Below, piece by piece: positions 49,267 to 59,990 of a stretch of 64,000 nt of DNA. Location: positions 11,680,701 through 11,744,700 of the forward strand of contig OW203985.1 of assembly GCA_934047225.1 (NCBI GenBank), written 5' to 3'. The translations under genes were made by a program, and so were the position numbers. This stretch comes from Ypsolopha sequella. Taxonomy: Eukaryota > Arthropoda > Insecta > Lepidoptera > Ypsolophidae. Position 1 is the first letter of the stretch. Every line of letters starts with the position of its first letter. Below the pieces are notes generated by a model. The model ran no database searches, was not told where the DNA came from, and saw only the letters and a list, made by a program, of their open reading frames with translations.

Positions 49267-50821
49267 TGATGAGAATAATCTTATATGACAGTCCGCTGAA
49301 CGCAAGAAAAGATCTCGTCTATCTGAAAAAGAGTCTCCAGCCGGTGATAAGTAAAGAAGGTGTATCACTCGTCGTACATAATGGTGCGGCTACCCTCAAA
49401 CAGGATTGTGATTTTTTTATCAAGAATCTACGTCGAAGAAAGCACTCGTTTCACGGTTGTCACTGCTGAAAAGGAATGTTTGCCACCTGGAATTTCAATT
49501 GTCAAAGTTTTCATACTGGGAAACAAAGAAGACAGTGATGTAATTACACCCGCGCGCCATTACGAGTTGGGAGCCAAGTCGTTTTCCCTACCAGCCACGG
49601 TACTTCGAGGCAGTCAAGGCTACATGAAAATCGTCAACGTAGGGACCGACTCACTATGCAGGCGGGCGAGTTACTGGTGCGAGCTGAAGACTGTGAGCAG
49701 ACGCCGCCTCATCACCAAGACAGCCAAGTAAGTTCTCATGCCATTATTAGTCTTGAGCCTGCAGCCAAAGCCGTTTTAAATATTAGCAATGCCAGTTCGG
49801 AGATAAGAAGTATTGGGAGTGTAGCAATAGATGAAATAAATATAGGCCGTATCAGCGAACAGGAACGAAATTCTTTGATAGATTTGTTATCCCGGTATGG
49901 ATCATGTTTTGCTAGTAATACCAATGAGTTGGGTTGTTCGGATTTAGTGCAAATGCGAATAAAATTAACAAATGATCAGCCAATATACCGCCGCCCTTAT
50001 CGCTTGTCACACCCGGAACATCAAATTGTTAAGTCAAAGGTAAAGGAATTGTTAAATGCTGGGATAGTAAAGGAATCAGAGTCTAGCTATGCGTCTCCCG
50101 TAAAAAACGGCGATAGTAGGTTATGCGTAAATTACCGCGCTTTGAATTCAATGACGGTTCGTGATCGGTATCCCTTACCAAATATTGATGACCAAATTTC
50201 GAAATAAGCCGGTAAGAGTTATTTTACTTGCTTAAATATGTCGCAAGGGTACCATCAATTGAAAATAAGCCCTGAGGATACTCATAAAACAGGATTTGTA
50301 AAGTCGCAAGGACATTTTGAATATCTGCGTGTACCGTTCGGTTTAGCAAATTTCCCGTCGGTTTTCATGCGATTAATCAATAAAATGGTAGCATCTATAA
50401 GAAATGCTGGTCAAATTGAATCCTCCGAGCCAACATCAGGGCCTCCAGAAATATTCGTTTTTTTTGGATGATTTGCTTCTACCGTCACATGATGTTTCCT
50501 CTGGTTTGAATTTACTAAAAACCGTGTTACAAAAATTTGGGATGAAACACGTGTGAAAAGTTTCGTACAGTTAAAGTCTCTTGTGTAACAAGCCAGTACT
50601 TGCTCTGTAAGATCGAACGCTGCCAACAGAGATTCATACTGATGCGTGCAAACTAGGTATCGCTGCTGAGATATTATTACAGCGCAAACCGATGACACAT
50701 TGCGACCGGTTATGTATTTTAGCCGAGTAACAAGTCGCGAAGAGAGCGTGTACCACAGTTATGAACTTGAAACTCTAGCAGTAGTTGAATCGTTGCGTAG
50801 ATTTCGTGTCTATATAGTGGG
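49267..50821 (+). pseudogene. Gypsy-type pol remnant, 5' part (protease-RT linker, RT, RNase H start)
   Basis: An open start at 49267 (MMRIILYDSPLNARKDLVYL) has no recognised domain and may be what is left of gag. From about 49450 the linker CLPPGISIVKVF appears, then RT: YRRPYRLSHPE, SYASPV, RLCVNYRALNSMTVRDRYPL, PNIDDQIS, a stop and frame change near 50205, MSQGYHQLKISPEDTHKTGF, FEYLRVPFGLANFPSVFMRL, and a broken YxDD region (LDDLLLPSH). RNase H-like YHSYELETLAVVESLRRFRV ends at the insertion. At least three frame changes are needed to read it. Confidence 0.85.
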
Positions 50822-51183
50822 TGTATGATAAATATGCCTAATTCTACCTTGTTTTTCACAAACTTTGAAGTGATCCTTTTGACGGGTAGTTTTGAGTGCG
50901 TGCGATCAGCGCCCTCCGCGGACAAACTTTAGTCTGCGACGAAAGCCTGCGCCGTGCGCATCGATATCTGTTTTCGTGATCAATACCGTAAACCCAAGCA
51001 TCAGTGCCAATCATCTCATCACATTCTGGAGAATCTTCATACCCAACCCCAGCTGGAGGAGTCATACTGGAGATCTGCAAGGTGAGTGAGTGACATTGTG
51101 GAATTTGGTGTAGACTCATTATAACCCTTTATCATTCCGATATTACTATTTCCAAAACAATACTTTGGAGTAGATATCGAACA
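50822..51183 (+). repeat. BEL/Pao 5' LTR (young element)
   Basis: 362 bp, starts TGTATGATAAATATGCC, ends AGATATCGAACA. It gives the same short shadow frames as the 3' LTR, showing base-level agreement. No clear TATA box. Confidence 0.92.
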
Positions 51184-51432
51184 TATTTTTGGCCTCCGAG
51201 CCGATGGTCCTATGGAATTTAGTCTATTTAAACCCTTTTAAGTGCTTAAAAGTACTTATCTTTTATAATTTGAGTGTAGGAATCATAATTCCTATTCAAA
51301 ATCCCAAAAACCTTTATCATCATCAAGTTTCTACATAAATTAGTCTATCGAAAACGTGTTTATCGTCCCTTTGTTTGACGCCACATTGGATAGTTCTCAT
51401 CGTTACGTTAACTTTAAGAAGTAAACAACAAA

Positions 51433-53043
51433 ATGGCGCCTAAAGATCCAAACGTAGGTGCAACAAGAGCATTGCAAAGATTAATAGCATTGAAGCAAAG
51501 ATATTTTCAACAAATAACTTCAATTCATGATCTCGGTAAAAAGATTACTTCATATCCTGAACAGACCGACATGTTTTTGCTCCAAGCTGGAGAAATAGAC
51601 GAGATCCGAAAATCTTATAATGACATTATTTTGGACATTTATGAAAACGAATGCATTTTGGACGAAAATGCGTCATTAAATACGATTGACATGAGTAACT
51701 TTGATGAAATATACTTTCAAATAAAACTTTTAAAATCAAAATTACATGTTAGTGGTGACAGTTTCTTTAAAATGGAACAAACTAGCTTAAAACCGCGTCT
51801 TCGCCTGCCGAAAATTGATTTAGTAAAATTTGACGGAAAAATTGAAGAATTTCCAACTTTTTATGAAACGTTTTGCTCCCTGGTACATAACCAGACTGAC
51901 ATCGTAAAAATAGACAAGTTTCACTATTTGATTTCTTGCACTTCCGGGCCTGCTCGAAGTCTTGTTACAAGTCTTCCTTTGACATCAGACAATTATGACT
52001 TAGTGTGGAATTCTCTGCTAAAAAGGTATCATGACAACAGAGCGCTAGGTGGTCTTTATCTAAAGAAAATGTTGAACTTTGTACCGTTAACTACCGAGTC
52101 AGCTGGAAATTTAAATATATTTCTTGAAACGTTTGAAAATTCTTATAAAGCTATACAGTCAATAAAAATCAATGATTTGGCGGACTATGTGTTTTGTCAC
52201 ATTGCCTTAAGGGTTTTAGATCCTCAAAGTAGAAGGTTATTTGAACAAACCCTTGAGAAAAATGGTGAACCTACATTCTCCAAAATCATTGCTTTTGTGG
52301 AAAAACATATTAATGTTTTAAATCATTCGTCGCCTGAAAGTGTGCAACAGGATCCGCCTAAAATTAATAATAGAAATTACAATAATAGAACTTATAATAA
52401 AAATGCTAATAAAAGCAATTTTTCACACGCGTCTTCTTCTTCAGCGCGTCAAAAGTTTTCATGTGCACATTGCACAGAAAATCACATGATTTTCCGTTGT
52501 GAATCTTTCCGAAAAATGAACACTTTACAGCGCATTGATCGCGCAAATGCGCTAAATTTATGTCATAACTGTTTAAAAACGAATCATTCTACCAATGACT
52601 GCAAAAGTGAATTTAGGTGTTTCATTTGCCAAAAACCTCATCACGCATTGTTACATATGGAACAGAATACTAATCAGTCAATCGGAAATGAAACTGCATC
52701 CGCGTTTCCCGTGACTGCGAGCGTCTTGCAGTCGCAGCCACCGCTGCAGGTACATGAGAGTGATTCCGCGCGCTCAGCTGATAATGACGTCACCGTGAAC
52801 CTGAATTGTCACGCGTCGACGCAGAATTATACCGTTATCTTAGGGACAGCGATTGTAAATGTTAAAGATGCGTTCGGAAATGAACAACCATGTCGAATAT
52901 TAATTGACTCTGCGGCACAATCGAATTTCTTGGCACTTGATTGTTTAAAACGCTTAGGATTGCCTCAAACAAAATGTCCTTTGAATATTTTTGGATTAGG
53001 TGGCGTTCAATTAAAAATAACGGCATGGTTACTTGTGAAATAA
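51433..53043 (+). CDS. BEL/Pao Gag and protease start
   Basis: 536 codons from ATG 51433 (MAPKDPNVGATRAL). Gag core with PRLRLPKIDLVKFDGKIEEF and FYETFCSLVHN (DUF1759-like, about 120-270). A Ser/Asn-rich linker leads to zinc knuckles CAHCTENHMIFRCESF, CHNCLKTNHSTNDC and CFICQKPHHALLH (about 345-415). The aspartic protease begins with CRILIDSAAQSNFLA, Asp-Ser-Ala in place of the usual Asp-Ser-Gly. The frame ends inside the protease; the continuation lies in the -1 frame (overlap 52941-53043). Supplies virion core protein and protease. Confidence 0.9.
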   Translation: MAPKDPNVGATRALQRLIALKQRYFQQITSIHDLGKKITSYPEQTDMFLLQAGEIDEIRKSYNDIILDIYENECILDENASLNTIDMSNFDEIYFQIKLLKSKLHVSGDSFFKMEQTSLKPRLRLPKIDLVKFDGKIEEFPTFYETFCSLVHNQTDIVKIDKFHYLISCTSGPARSLVTSLPLTSDNYDLVWNSLLKRYHDNRALGGLYLKKMLNFVPLTTESAGNLNIFLETFENSYKAIQSIKINDLADYVFCHIALRVLDPQSRRLFEQTLEKNGEPTFSKIIAFVEKHINVLNHSSPESVQQDPPKINNRNYNNRTYNKNANKSNFSHASSSSARQKFSCAHCTENHMIFRCESFRKMNTLQRIDRANALNLCHNCLKTNHSTNDCKSEFRCFICQKPHHALLHMEQNTNQSIGNETASAFPVTASVLQSQPPLQVHESDSARSADNDVTVNLNCHASTQNYTVILGTAIVNVKDAFGNEQPCRILIDSAAQSNFLALDCLKRLGLPQTKCPLNIFGLGGVQLKITAWLLVK

Positions 53044-56000
53044 AACCTCGCAATAGTAGCGAGTGTAATTTCAAAATTGACGCAGTAGTTTTGCCAAAAA
53101 TCACTTCGGACCTTCCGACAGTTCAAATTCCGGAAAAGATTTTACAAAATTATAAAGGTCTTAATTTAGCTGACCCATACTTTTACAAACCATCACCAAT
53201 TGACATAATTTTAGCTGGTGATGTATTTCCTCACATTTATGATGGAAAAAAGATTATCTTCGCTGATTGTATTCCTCCAGCATTGAGTAGCATTTTTGGT
53301 TACGTTATAACTGGCAAGTTGGAGGTCGAACAATCCAGTAATGTAATGAGGGTAGCGTCTACACATCATTGCTCAGCGTCGTACGCTGTTGAAACGTGTC
53401 TCGAAGACCGTTTAAAATCCTTTTGGGAGGTGGAATCTGCGCCGTGCGAAATTCCACAAGATCCACTGGATGAAATCGCGGAAAAAATATTTGTAGAAAA
53501 TCATTATCGTGATTCATTTGGTAAATACGTTTCACCGTTGTTACTTCAACCTTCAGGCGCGTCGCTTGGGGATTCTTACCAAACTGCATTGAAACGTTTT
53601 CTGCAGTTAGAACGCCGTCTTGTAAAAACGCCTGATATACATAAGGCATATGTTGACTTCATGAACGAGTATGAGTCATTAGGGCACATGGAAGTGTATT
53701 CTGGTTCTGAAAAATCTAAATACGTCATACCACACCATGCTGTTGTGCGATTATCTAGTGCTACTACGCCTGTCCGTGCCGTTTTTGACGGATCGGCAAA
53801 AACAGATGGTAATTCGGTTAGTCTAAATTGTCATCTTTTGACGGGTAAAAAACTACACCAAGATATACATAAAATTATTTCAAATTTTCGTTTGTATGAT
53901 GTGTGTTTTACTGCTGACATAACAAAATTCTACCGTCAAGTCTGGATACGCCCGTGTGAACGTAGTTATCAACATATTTTATGGCGTGACTCACCTTCTA
54001 AACCATTGAAGACTTATGAGTTAAAAACAAATACTTACGGTTTGCGCAGTGCACCTTTCATTGCCGTGCGTACGTTACAACAGCTGGCTCACGATGAGCA
54101 TGATTCTTTCCCGCGGGCCGCGCCTGTTGTTATGGAAGGATTTTACATCGATGACTTATTGTGGTCAACACAAACGCTGGCTGAAGCCTGTACGTTACAG
54201 GATGAACTCAACCTCCTATTGAATAGAGGTGGTTTTGAGTTGAGAAAATGGTCAAGTAACCATAATGAGTTACTTACCCGTGTACAAACACAACAAACAT
54301 CTGACATTAGCTTTCAAGATGATACCTTATCGTCAGCTATTAAGGTGCTTGGTCTTAAATACATCCCAAATCAAGATTGTTTTGCATTTAATTACAATCT
54401 AGCTGATGCAATTTCCACAAAACGATCGGTACTGAAACTTTTAGCCAGCATTTTCGATCCAATTGGATTTATTGCTCCCTGTACTTTTGTAGCAAAATGC
54501 ATCATGCAAGATCTGTGGAAACTTAGCCTTGACTGGGATGAACAATTACCATCAGATGTCCGTGACAAGTGGCAGAGGTTCATCACTAGTTTGCCCGTAT
54601 TATCTGAACTACGCATCGAGCGTCACCTTCTTATAACCGGTTTTAAAGAAATACAGCTAATTGCATTCTGTGATGGAAGTTCTCGTGGATATGCAAGTTG
54701 TCTTTTTCTCCGGAGTACAGACTCGATTGGCAATGTTAAGGTTAGACTAATAATGAGCAAATCTAAAGTGGCTTCAATTAAACCACAATCAATTCCGAGA
54801 ATTGAGCTGATGGCGGCCGTGCTGCTTTCGAAACTAGTAAAAAGTGTCGTACAGAACCTTAACAATTTAAATTTACAAATCATCGCCTTTAGCGACTCAA
54901 GTGTTGTTCTGTCATGGCTACAAACACCACCCTATAAATTAAAAACTTTTGTGTCAAGTCGCGTGGCTGATATCATTAGTGTGGTTCCGCCAAACAAATG
55001 GTATCATGTAACTAGCAACAACAATGCTGCAGATGTTGCGTCTCGGGGTGTTATGCCTGAGCAACTAGTAGAGATTGCTACAACTTGGTTACACGGACCA
55101 GAGTGGTTATATTATAACCGCGAAAAATGGCCAGTTAGCACATTTTTCATTAAAAATTCTGATAATGTCCCAGAATTAAAATCAAATGTCGACACTTTTT
55201 GTCTGACATCACATTCTGATATGCCAAAGGATAATACAAATAAATGCTTAGAAGCAAAAAATGACTTGGAACCTTTATGTCTGAAGTTTTCTTCTTTTGA
55301 CAAAATTCAGAGGGTGTTGGCTTGGTGCCTTCGATTCATAAAAAACTCGAAACTTAATTCAGAGAATCGTAGTGTAGGACCTTTGAAAACTTCAGAGCTT
55401 CAAAATGCTCACGATTCCATTATAAAATGTGTTCAAGAGAACCACTTTTCATCTGAAATTGAGATGCTGAAGAATGGAAAGTTTGTTTCATCCCTTAGAA
55501 AATGTTCTCCTTTTTTTGACACCCGTGGTTTTCTCAGGGTGGGGGGTAGAATCTCGCAATCGACCCTACCATTTAGAACAAAACACCCACTTTTGCTCCC
55601 AAAAAAGTGTCATATTACAAAACTGATAATTGAATATTTTCATAAAAAATATTTACATGTTGGACCTCGAACCTTGCAAGGTATATTATGCAAATCCTAT
55701 TGGATTCTTTGTGCTCGCAGTATAATCCGATCCGTACTTTCAAAATGTTTAATCTGCTTTAAATGCAGACCTGTTTCCTTACAACCAGCTATGGGTGACC
55801 TTCCAACAACGCGCTTACAACCTGAAAAGGTATTCAATCATGTGGGTTGTGACCTAGGTGGGCCTTTCTACATAAAGGAAAGTCTCCGAAGGAACTCTAA
55901 AGTACATAAGGTATACCTTTGTTTGTTTGTATGCTTTTCAACTAAAGCAGTTCACTTAGAAGTACTGACTGATCTTACAGCTGACTGTTTTCTCGCTACG

Positions 56001-56747
56001 CTAGATAGGTTTGTAGCTCGTAGAGGATTAATGACTTGTCTATACTCTGACTGTGCTACCAACTTTAAAGCTTCTAGTAAACACTTAAAAGAAGTTTACC
56101 AATTTCTTTCAAAGGAATCTGTCCGTGATGAAATCTTAACTGGCTGTACTTTGCGCCAAATAAATTGGACATTCAATGTTCCGACGGGTTCAAATCTGGC
56201 AGGACTGTGGGAGGCCGGTATAAAGTCTGCCAAGTACCACCTGATTCATGCAATAGGTGACAAATCTTTGACTTTTGAAGAAATAACGACTTTATTTTGT
56301 AAAATAGAGGCCGTTATGAACTCTCGTCCATTATGCAGTTTGTCAGACTCAGCTGATGAGTTTGAAGTTTTAACCGCAGGACACTTCCTGATTGGACAAA
56401 ATCTTCTGGCCGTTCCAGAATTTAATTTGGACGACTTGAGTATCAACAGATTATCTCGTTGGCAATATATTCAGAAATCGACCCAAATATTTTGGAAAAA
56501 ATGGTCTAATGATTATATTCATACTCTCCAACAAAGACAAAAATGGTTTACAGTGACGCCTAACATAAAAGTAAATGATCTTTGTTTAATCAAATCTGAC
56601 TTTACCAAATCTTTGCAATGGCCTGTTGGACGTGTAGAATGTGTTCATCCTGGTGCAGATAACATAGTACGCGTCGTAACAGTGAGAACACCAAAAGGTC
56701 TCTACCGTAGACCAGTTAATAAGTTATGTCCTCTTCCAAATCAATAA
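52941..56747 (+). CDS. BEL/Pao Pol: protease end, reverse transcriptase, RNase H, integrase
   Basis: 1268 codons; the true junction with Gag is near 53010-53020, so the first ATG (52941) is probably not a start. After VVLPKITSDLP come RT motifs VRAVFDGSAKTDGNSVSLN, CFTADITKFYRQVWI, TYGLRSAPFIAVRTL and the catalytic YIDDLLWS. RNase H follows (IAFCDGSSRGYASCLFL, IPRIELMAAVLLSKLV, FSDSSVVLSWL). Integrase has a zinc finger (HKKYLHVG ... CLICFKC), core Asp in CDLGGPF, Asp in YSDCATNFKAS and Glu in LAGLWEAGIKSAKYHL. A basic C-terminus precedes the stop. No envelope gene. Confidence 0.92.
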   Translation: MFKTLRIASNKMSFEYFWIRWRSIKNNGMVTCEIKPRNSSECNFKIDAVVLPKITSDLPTVQIPEKILQNYKGLNLADPYFYKPSPIDIILAGDVFPHIYDGKKIIFADCIPPALSSIFGYVITGKLEVEQSSNVMRVASTHHCSASYAVETCLEDRLKSFWEVESAPCEIPQDPLDEIAEKIFVENHYRDSFGKYVSPLLLQPSGASLGDSYQTALKRFLQLERRLVKTPDIHKAYVDFMNEYESLGHMEVYSGSEKSKYVIPHHAVVRLSSATTPVRAVFDGSAKTDGNSVSLNCHLLTGKKLHQDIHKIISNFRLYDVCFTADITKFYRQVWIRPCERSYQHILWRDSPSKPLKTYELKTNTYGLRSAPFIAVRTLQQLAHDEHDSFPRAAPVVMEGFYIDDLLWSTQTLAEACTLQDELNLLLNRGGFELRKWSSNHNELLTRVQTQQTSDISFQDDTLSSAIKVLGLKYIPNQDCFAFNYNLADAISTKRSVLKLLASIFDPIGFIAPCTFVAKCIMQDLWKLSLDWDEQLPSDVRDKWQRFITSLPVLSELRIERHLLITGFKEIQLIAFCDGSSRGYASCLFLRSTDSIGNVKVRLIMSKSKVASIKPQSIPRIELMAAVLLSKLVKSVVQNLNNLNLQIIAFSDSSVVLSWLQTPPYKLKTFVSSRVADIISVVPPNKWYHVTSNNNAADVASRGVMPEQLVEIATTWLHGPEWLYYNREKWPVSTFFIKNSDNVPELKSNVDTFCLTSHSDMPKDNTNKCLEAKNDLEPLCLKFSSFDKIQRVLAWCLRFIKNSKLNSENRSVGPLKTSELQNAHDSIIKCVQENHFSSEIEMLKNGKFVSSLRKCSPFFDTRGFLRVGGRISQSTLPFRTKHPLLLPKKCHITKLIIEYFHKKYLHVGPRTLQGILCKSYWILCARSIIRSVLSKCLICFKCRPVSLQPAMGDLPTTRLQPEKVFNHVGCDLGGPFYIKESLRRNSKVHKVYLCLFVCFSTKAVHLEVLTDLTADCFLATLDRFVARRGLMTCLYSDCATNFKASSKHLKEVYQFLSKESVRDEILTGCTLRQINWTFNVPTGSNLAGLWEAGIKSAKYHLIHAIGDKSLTFEEITTLFCKIEAVMNSRPLCSLSDSADEFEVLTAGHFLIGQNLLAVPEFNLDDLSINRLSRWQYIQKSTQIFWKKWSNDYIHTLQQRQKWFTVTPNIKVNDLCLIKSDFTKSLQWPVGRVECVHPGADNIVRVVTVRTPKGLYRRPVNKLCPLPNQ

Positions 56748-56975
56748 AACTAATTCATAATTAGTTCTAATTTAAGATAGTTTAATTTATGTAGAGTCTA
56801 AGATTTGTTTTATTCTTTTTTATTTTACTTAGATCCCTGTTAAAGTTCATAGTCTTAATTTCATACTCCTAGTAGAGTCTTCATTATGTAGAGTCTATTA
56901 TTTTGTATAGAGTCTGTAGAGACTTCATATTATTATTATTTTTTAGAAATCATACATGATTTCGGTGAGGGGTTA
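56748..56975 (+). other. BEL/Pao 3' untranslated region
   Basis: AT-rich, with three AGAGTCT-type direct repeats (about 56,795-56,915) and ending in the G-rich polypurine tract just before the LTR. Confidence 0.5.
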
Positions 56976-57337
56976 TGTATGATAAATATGCCTAATTCTA
57001 CCTTGTTTTTCACAAACTTTGAAGTGATCCTTTTGACGGGTAGTTTTGAGTGCGTGCGATCAGCGCCCTCCGCGGACAAACTTTAGTCTGCGACGAAAGC
57101 CTGCGCCGTGCGCATCGATATCTGTTTTCGTGATCAATACCGTAAACCCAAGCATCAGTGCCAATCATCTCATCACATTCTGGAGAATCTTCATACCCAA
57201 CCCCAGCTGGAGGAGTCATACTGGAGATCTGCAAGGTGAGTGAGTGACATTGTGGAATTTGGTGTAGACTCATTATAACCCTTTATCATTCCGATATTAC
57301 TATTTCCAAAACAATACTTTGGAGTAGATATCGAACA
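56976..57337 (+). repeat. BEL/Pao 3' LTR (young element)
   Basis: Same 362-bp sequence as 50822-51183 as far as read, followed by the GTGGG duplication. Confidence 0.92.
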
Positions 57338-58939
57338 GTGGGTATACATGTGAAAATAGTAACAAATTGCAGTGCTGTACGCGACACACTAACAAAACGC
57401 AATATCATCCCACGCATAGCAAGATGGTGGATGTTAATTCAAGATTATGATATCAGAATCGAGTATAGGCCTGGAGAACGAATGAGACACGTTGACGCTT
57501 TAAGCCGAAACCCCACTGACGTTGCGAATGTGAATAGGTTATAAATTGCCGATTGGTTCTATGCAGTACAGTGTCAGGACGAAAAAGTGAAACATACCAT
57601 TGATCTTTTAGAAAATGGATGCACTGATAGTGATAAAGTTAATAACTACGTGTTAATTGATGGCAGGCTTTATAGAAAAACCCTTGACTGCAATCGCTTA
57701 GTAGTACCTAGTTTAGCCCGGTGGAGGATAGTGTAGATGCATTGTGATGAGATAGGACACATAGGCTTAAAACGATGTTTAGAGCTAATAAAAAACGATT
57801 ATTGGTTTTCTAAAATGTCAAGATTTTTAAGGAAATACGTAACATCCTGCCTACATTGGGCGTATGGAAAAGGGGCATATGGTAGAAAAGAGGGTAGACT
57901 ACATCCTATTCCTAAACCTTCAGAGACTGTGAATATGATCCACGCGGATCATCTTGGACCCTTTTGTAGGACAAAAAAAAAAGTACCAATATATTTTGGT
58001 TATTACTGACTCATTCAGTAAATTTGTCATAGCCGAGCCAACGCGCACCGTAAATTCCGTAGAAATTATTAGAGTACTTTAAAAACTGTTCAGTCTTTTT
58101 GGGTACCCCGGACGCGTAGTTTCAGATCATGGGAAAGCCTTTACCAGTCGATATTTTAAGCTATTTTCGTTACAGAAACAATTTCGGCATATATTGAATG
58201 CTATCGCTTGTCCGCGTACTAATGGTCAGGTATAACGAACTAACCGCACTATTTTAGATGCGTTAAGGGCTACTGATTCTAGTGAAACGCAAACAACTGG
58301 GATAATACATTACCGGACGTTGTTTGGGGCATAAATAACACTGTGAACGCTACAACTGGCTTTAAGTCTGCATGTTATAATCTGCGATGTTATAATCCCC
58401 GGTAACAAAAAAGAATCTGTGCAGACAAAGCGCACCAAAGCTGGATTAAGAGTGCTTCTGAACGAATGAAATGTAATTACGACAAACGGCGTAAAAACAG
58501 TAGAGTTTATAGGAAAGGAGAATTCGTTTTGTAGAAGCAAGCCCCTACTAGCAGTGCGGGTAAAGTAAATACAAAATTAGATGACTTGTATTCAGGCCCC
58601 TACATTATTACCAAGGTGATTGGTAACGATGGAGTATCAAGGGTATGTGAGGTTATAAGAGTTTTGCAGCCTTAGTAGCATCTGACGCGTTGAGTCCCTA
58701 TAAAAGCTTAGCCCCACGTCAGATAGTGCTAGCAGTTCTGACGAGCAGTTAGAAACCGAAGATATTCCCTGCAGTCCGAAATAGAATTACAATGGATCAT
58801 AAGCCATTCACTTCATACTTTCGTAATCGATTTTAGCGAAATAATTCTATTTCGGAACGCGGGGCTGATTGAACTTTTAGAAAGTTAAACACACTTTTTC
58901 TGTTTCCATTGCGGGAGCAATTGTTGCAGGATGGCCGAC
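57338..58939 (+). pseudogene. Gypsy-type pol remnant, 3' part (RNase H end, integrase)
   Basis: Resumes the interrupted RNase H with HVKIVTNCSAVRDTL and the family signature IEYRPGERMRHVDALSRNP. The integrase follows in pieces: LDCNRLVVPS, a decayed zinc finger (MHCDEIGHIGLKRC ... CLHW), core Asp in IHADHLGPF, second Asp in VVSDHGKAFTS, and a C-terminal basic part (RMKCNYDKRRKNSRVYRKGE). Stops at about 57541, 57735 and 58008 and further breaks show decay. The 101-bp segment 58764-58864 is absent from copy A. Confidence 0.85.
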
Positions 58940-59358
58940 TGTAATAACCAACGCCTAGCCTAGCCAAGCCAAGCCAAGCCAAGCCAAGCCAAGCCAAGCC
59001 AAGCCAAGCCAAGCCAAGCCAAGCCAAGCCAAGCCAAGCCAAGCCATGCCAGGCCATGCCAAGCCATGCCAAGCCATGCCAAGCCAAGCCAAGCCAAGCC
59101 AAGCCAAGCCAAGCCAAGCTAAGCCATAGCCGTGCGTCATGCTGACGTCACGCCGCCTCGAGCCGCGCGCGCCGCGCAAGCGCCTACTGGAGCCGCAGTG
59201 GAGGGGGAAGCTACGCCTGCCTATATAAACGTGCACTGAGTTGATTTTGGAGGCATTTTTGCTAAACTAAATTGTAAGGCGTTACTCTGCCCGTTGACTG
59301 AGCGAAAATATAAAATAATTAAACATTATCTATACTTTTATTTGAGTCCTTTGTTACG
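58940..59358 (+). repeat. Gypsy-type 3' LTR, copy C, with CCAAG array
   Basis: 419 bp, TGTAAT...GTTACG, so both terminal hexamers carry one change relative to copy B. The CCAAG array (about 58953-59125) has a different pattern of CCATG variants from copy B. TATATAA is at 59222-59228. Confidence 0.9.
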
Positions 59359-59361
59359 ATA

Positions 59362-59622
59362 AGGTTAAATAATATTAGTTGGCGAAACTCAAAACATAGC
59401 TAGTACTAGTCTATATGAACAACTCTTTGTATGGGAGCTAAGCGAAATTCGTAACCTTTTTTTACTTCCTCCCACACAAATTGCCCCGATCAGCTGACTG
59501 GTCCAGTATGGCAAGGTGAAAATAAATTTTAAGAATTTTGCACAATCCTAATAGAAATAGTTGTTCATATGGACATGTTCTACATATGTTTCAAGTTTCG
59601 CCAACTAATTTAATTTAACCCT
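59362..59622. mobile_element. MITE with about 60-bp inverted repeats
   Basis: AGGTTAAATAATATTAGTTGGC at the left and its near-inverse GCCAACTAATTTAATTTAACCCT at the right; the arms extend through GTTTCAAGTTTCGCC and ATATGAACAACT. The interior is non-coding. Its left tip overlaps the last base of the Gypsy target duplication. Confidence 0.75.
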
Positions 59623-59661
59623 GTAGATGCAAATGATGGTATTAAGTAGACGCTTATTACA

Positions 59662-59990
59662 TTGTTAAAATATTTTGATCCGTTTCTCTATCCGTCAAAA
59701 TTCTTACTCGGCATGTTGGAATCTAGGCGTAGTAGTTGTGAGTTAATTTTCGCACTGAAGATTCTGAGAGGAGAAATCGACTGTCCTGAGTTGCTTACTA
59801 GGCTGCTTTGGCTGTTTGTACCGGCTAATTACGTGCAATGGCGATCGCGTCGGGAGCGCAAGTTGTTTGCCGTGCCCACCAGCCGCACGCACGCTCACGC
59901 TTATTGACCAATGTGTAAAATGACGACAGCTCTCAATGAGTCCGAACCGTCTGCTGACGTGTTCTTCGATAATAAAAGTCAATTAGTTTG
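59662..59990 (+). pseudogene. LINE ORF2 C-terminal fragment
   Basis: Frame with SRRSSCELIFALKILRGEID then CPELLTRLLWLFVP and KLFAVPTSRTHAHAY, stopping at 59907. The spacing of RR...LKIL..ID.PELL...FVP...F..P..RT matches the tail of Jockey-type ORF2 proteins. The expected final RTNY-like segment is altered. AT-rich sequence with AATA repeats follows. Confidence 0.5.

Larger units (their letters stand above)
50822..57337 (+). mobile_element. Young BEL/Pao LTR retrotransposon nested in the Gypsy-type element
   Basis: LTRs 50822-51183 and 56976-57337, each 362 bp (TGTATG...CGAACA), look identical where compared, and the target duplication GTGGG (50817-50821, 57338-57342) is exact. Removing the element restores the RNase H reading frame of the host. 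Next to the 5' LTR the sequence TGGCCTCCGAGCCGATGG is the presumed primer-binding site. A G-rich tract (GGTGAGGGG) precedes the 3' LTR. Coding regions are long, so insertion was recent. Confidence 0.93.
48827..59358 (+). mobile_element. Decayed Gypsy-type (Ty3-like) LTR retrotransposon hosting a BEL/Pao element
   Basis: LTRs 48827-49240 and 58940-59358 share orientation and ends and are flanked by ATAA. The internal sequence starts ATCAGAAGTGGCAC, containing a TGG primer-binding-type start. Little or no Gag is recognisable before the RT. The RNase H region is cut at 50821 by a BEL/Pao element and resumes at 57343. Many stops and frameshifts mean it is inactive. Confidence 0.88.
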
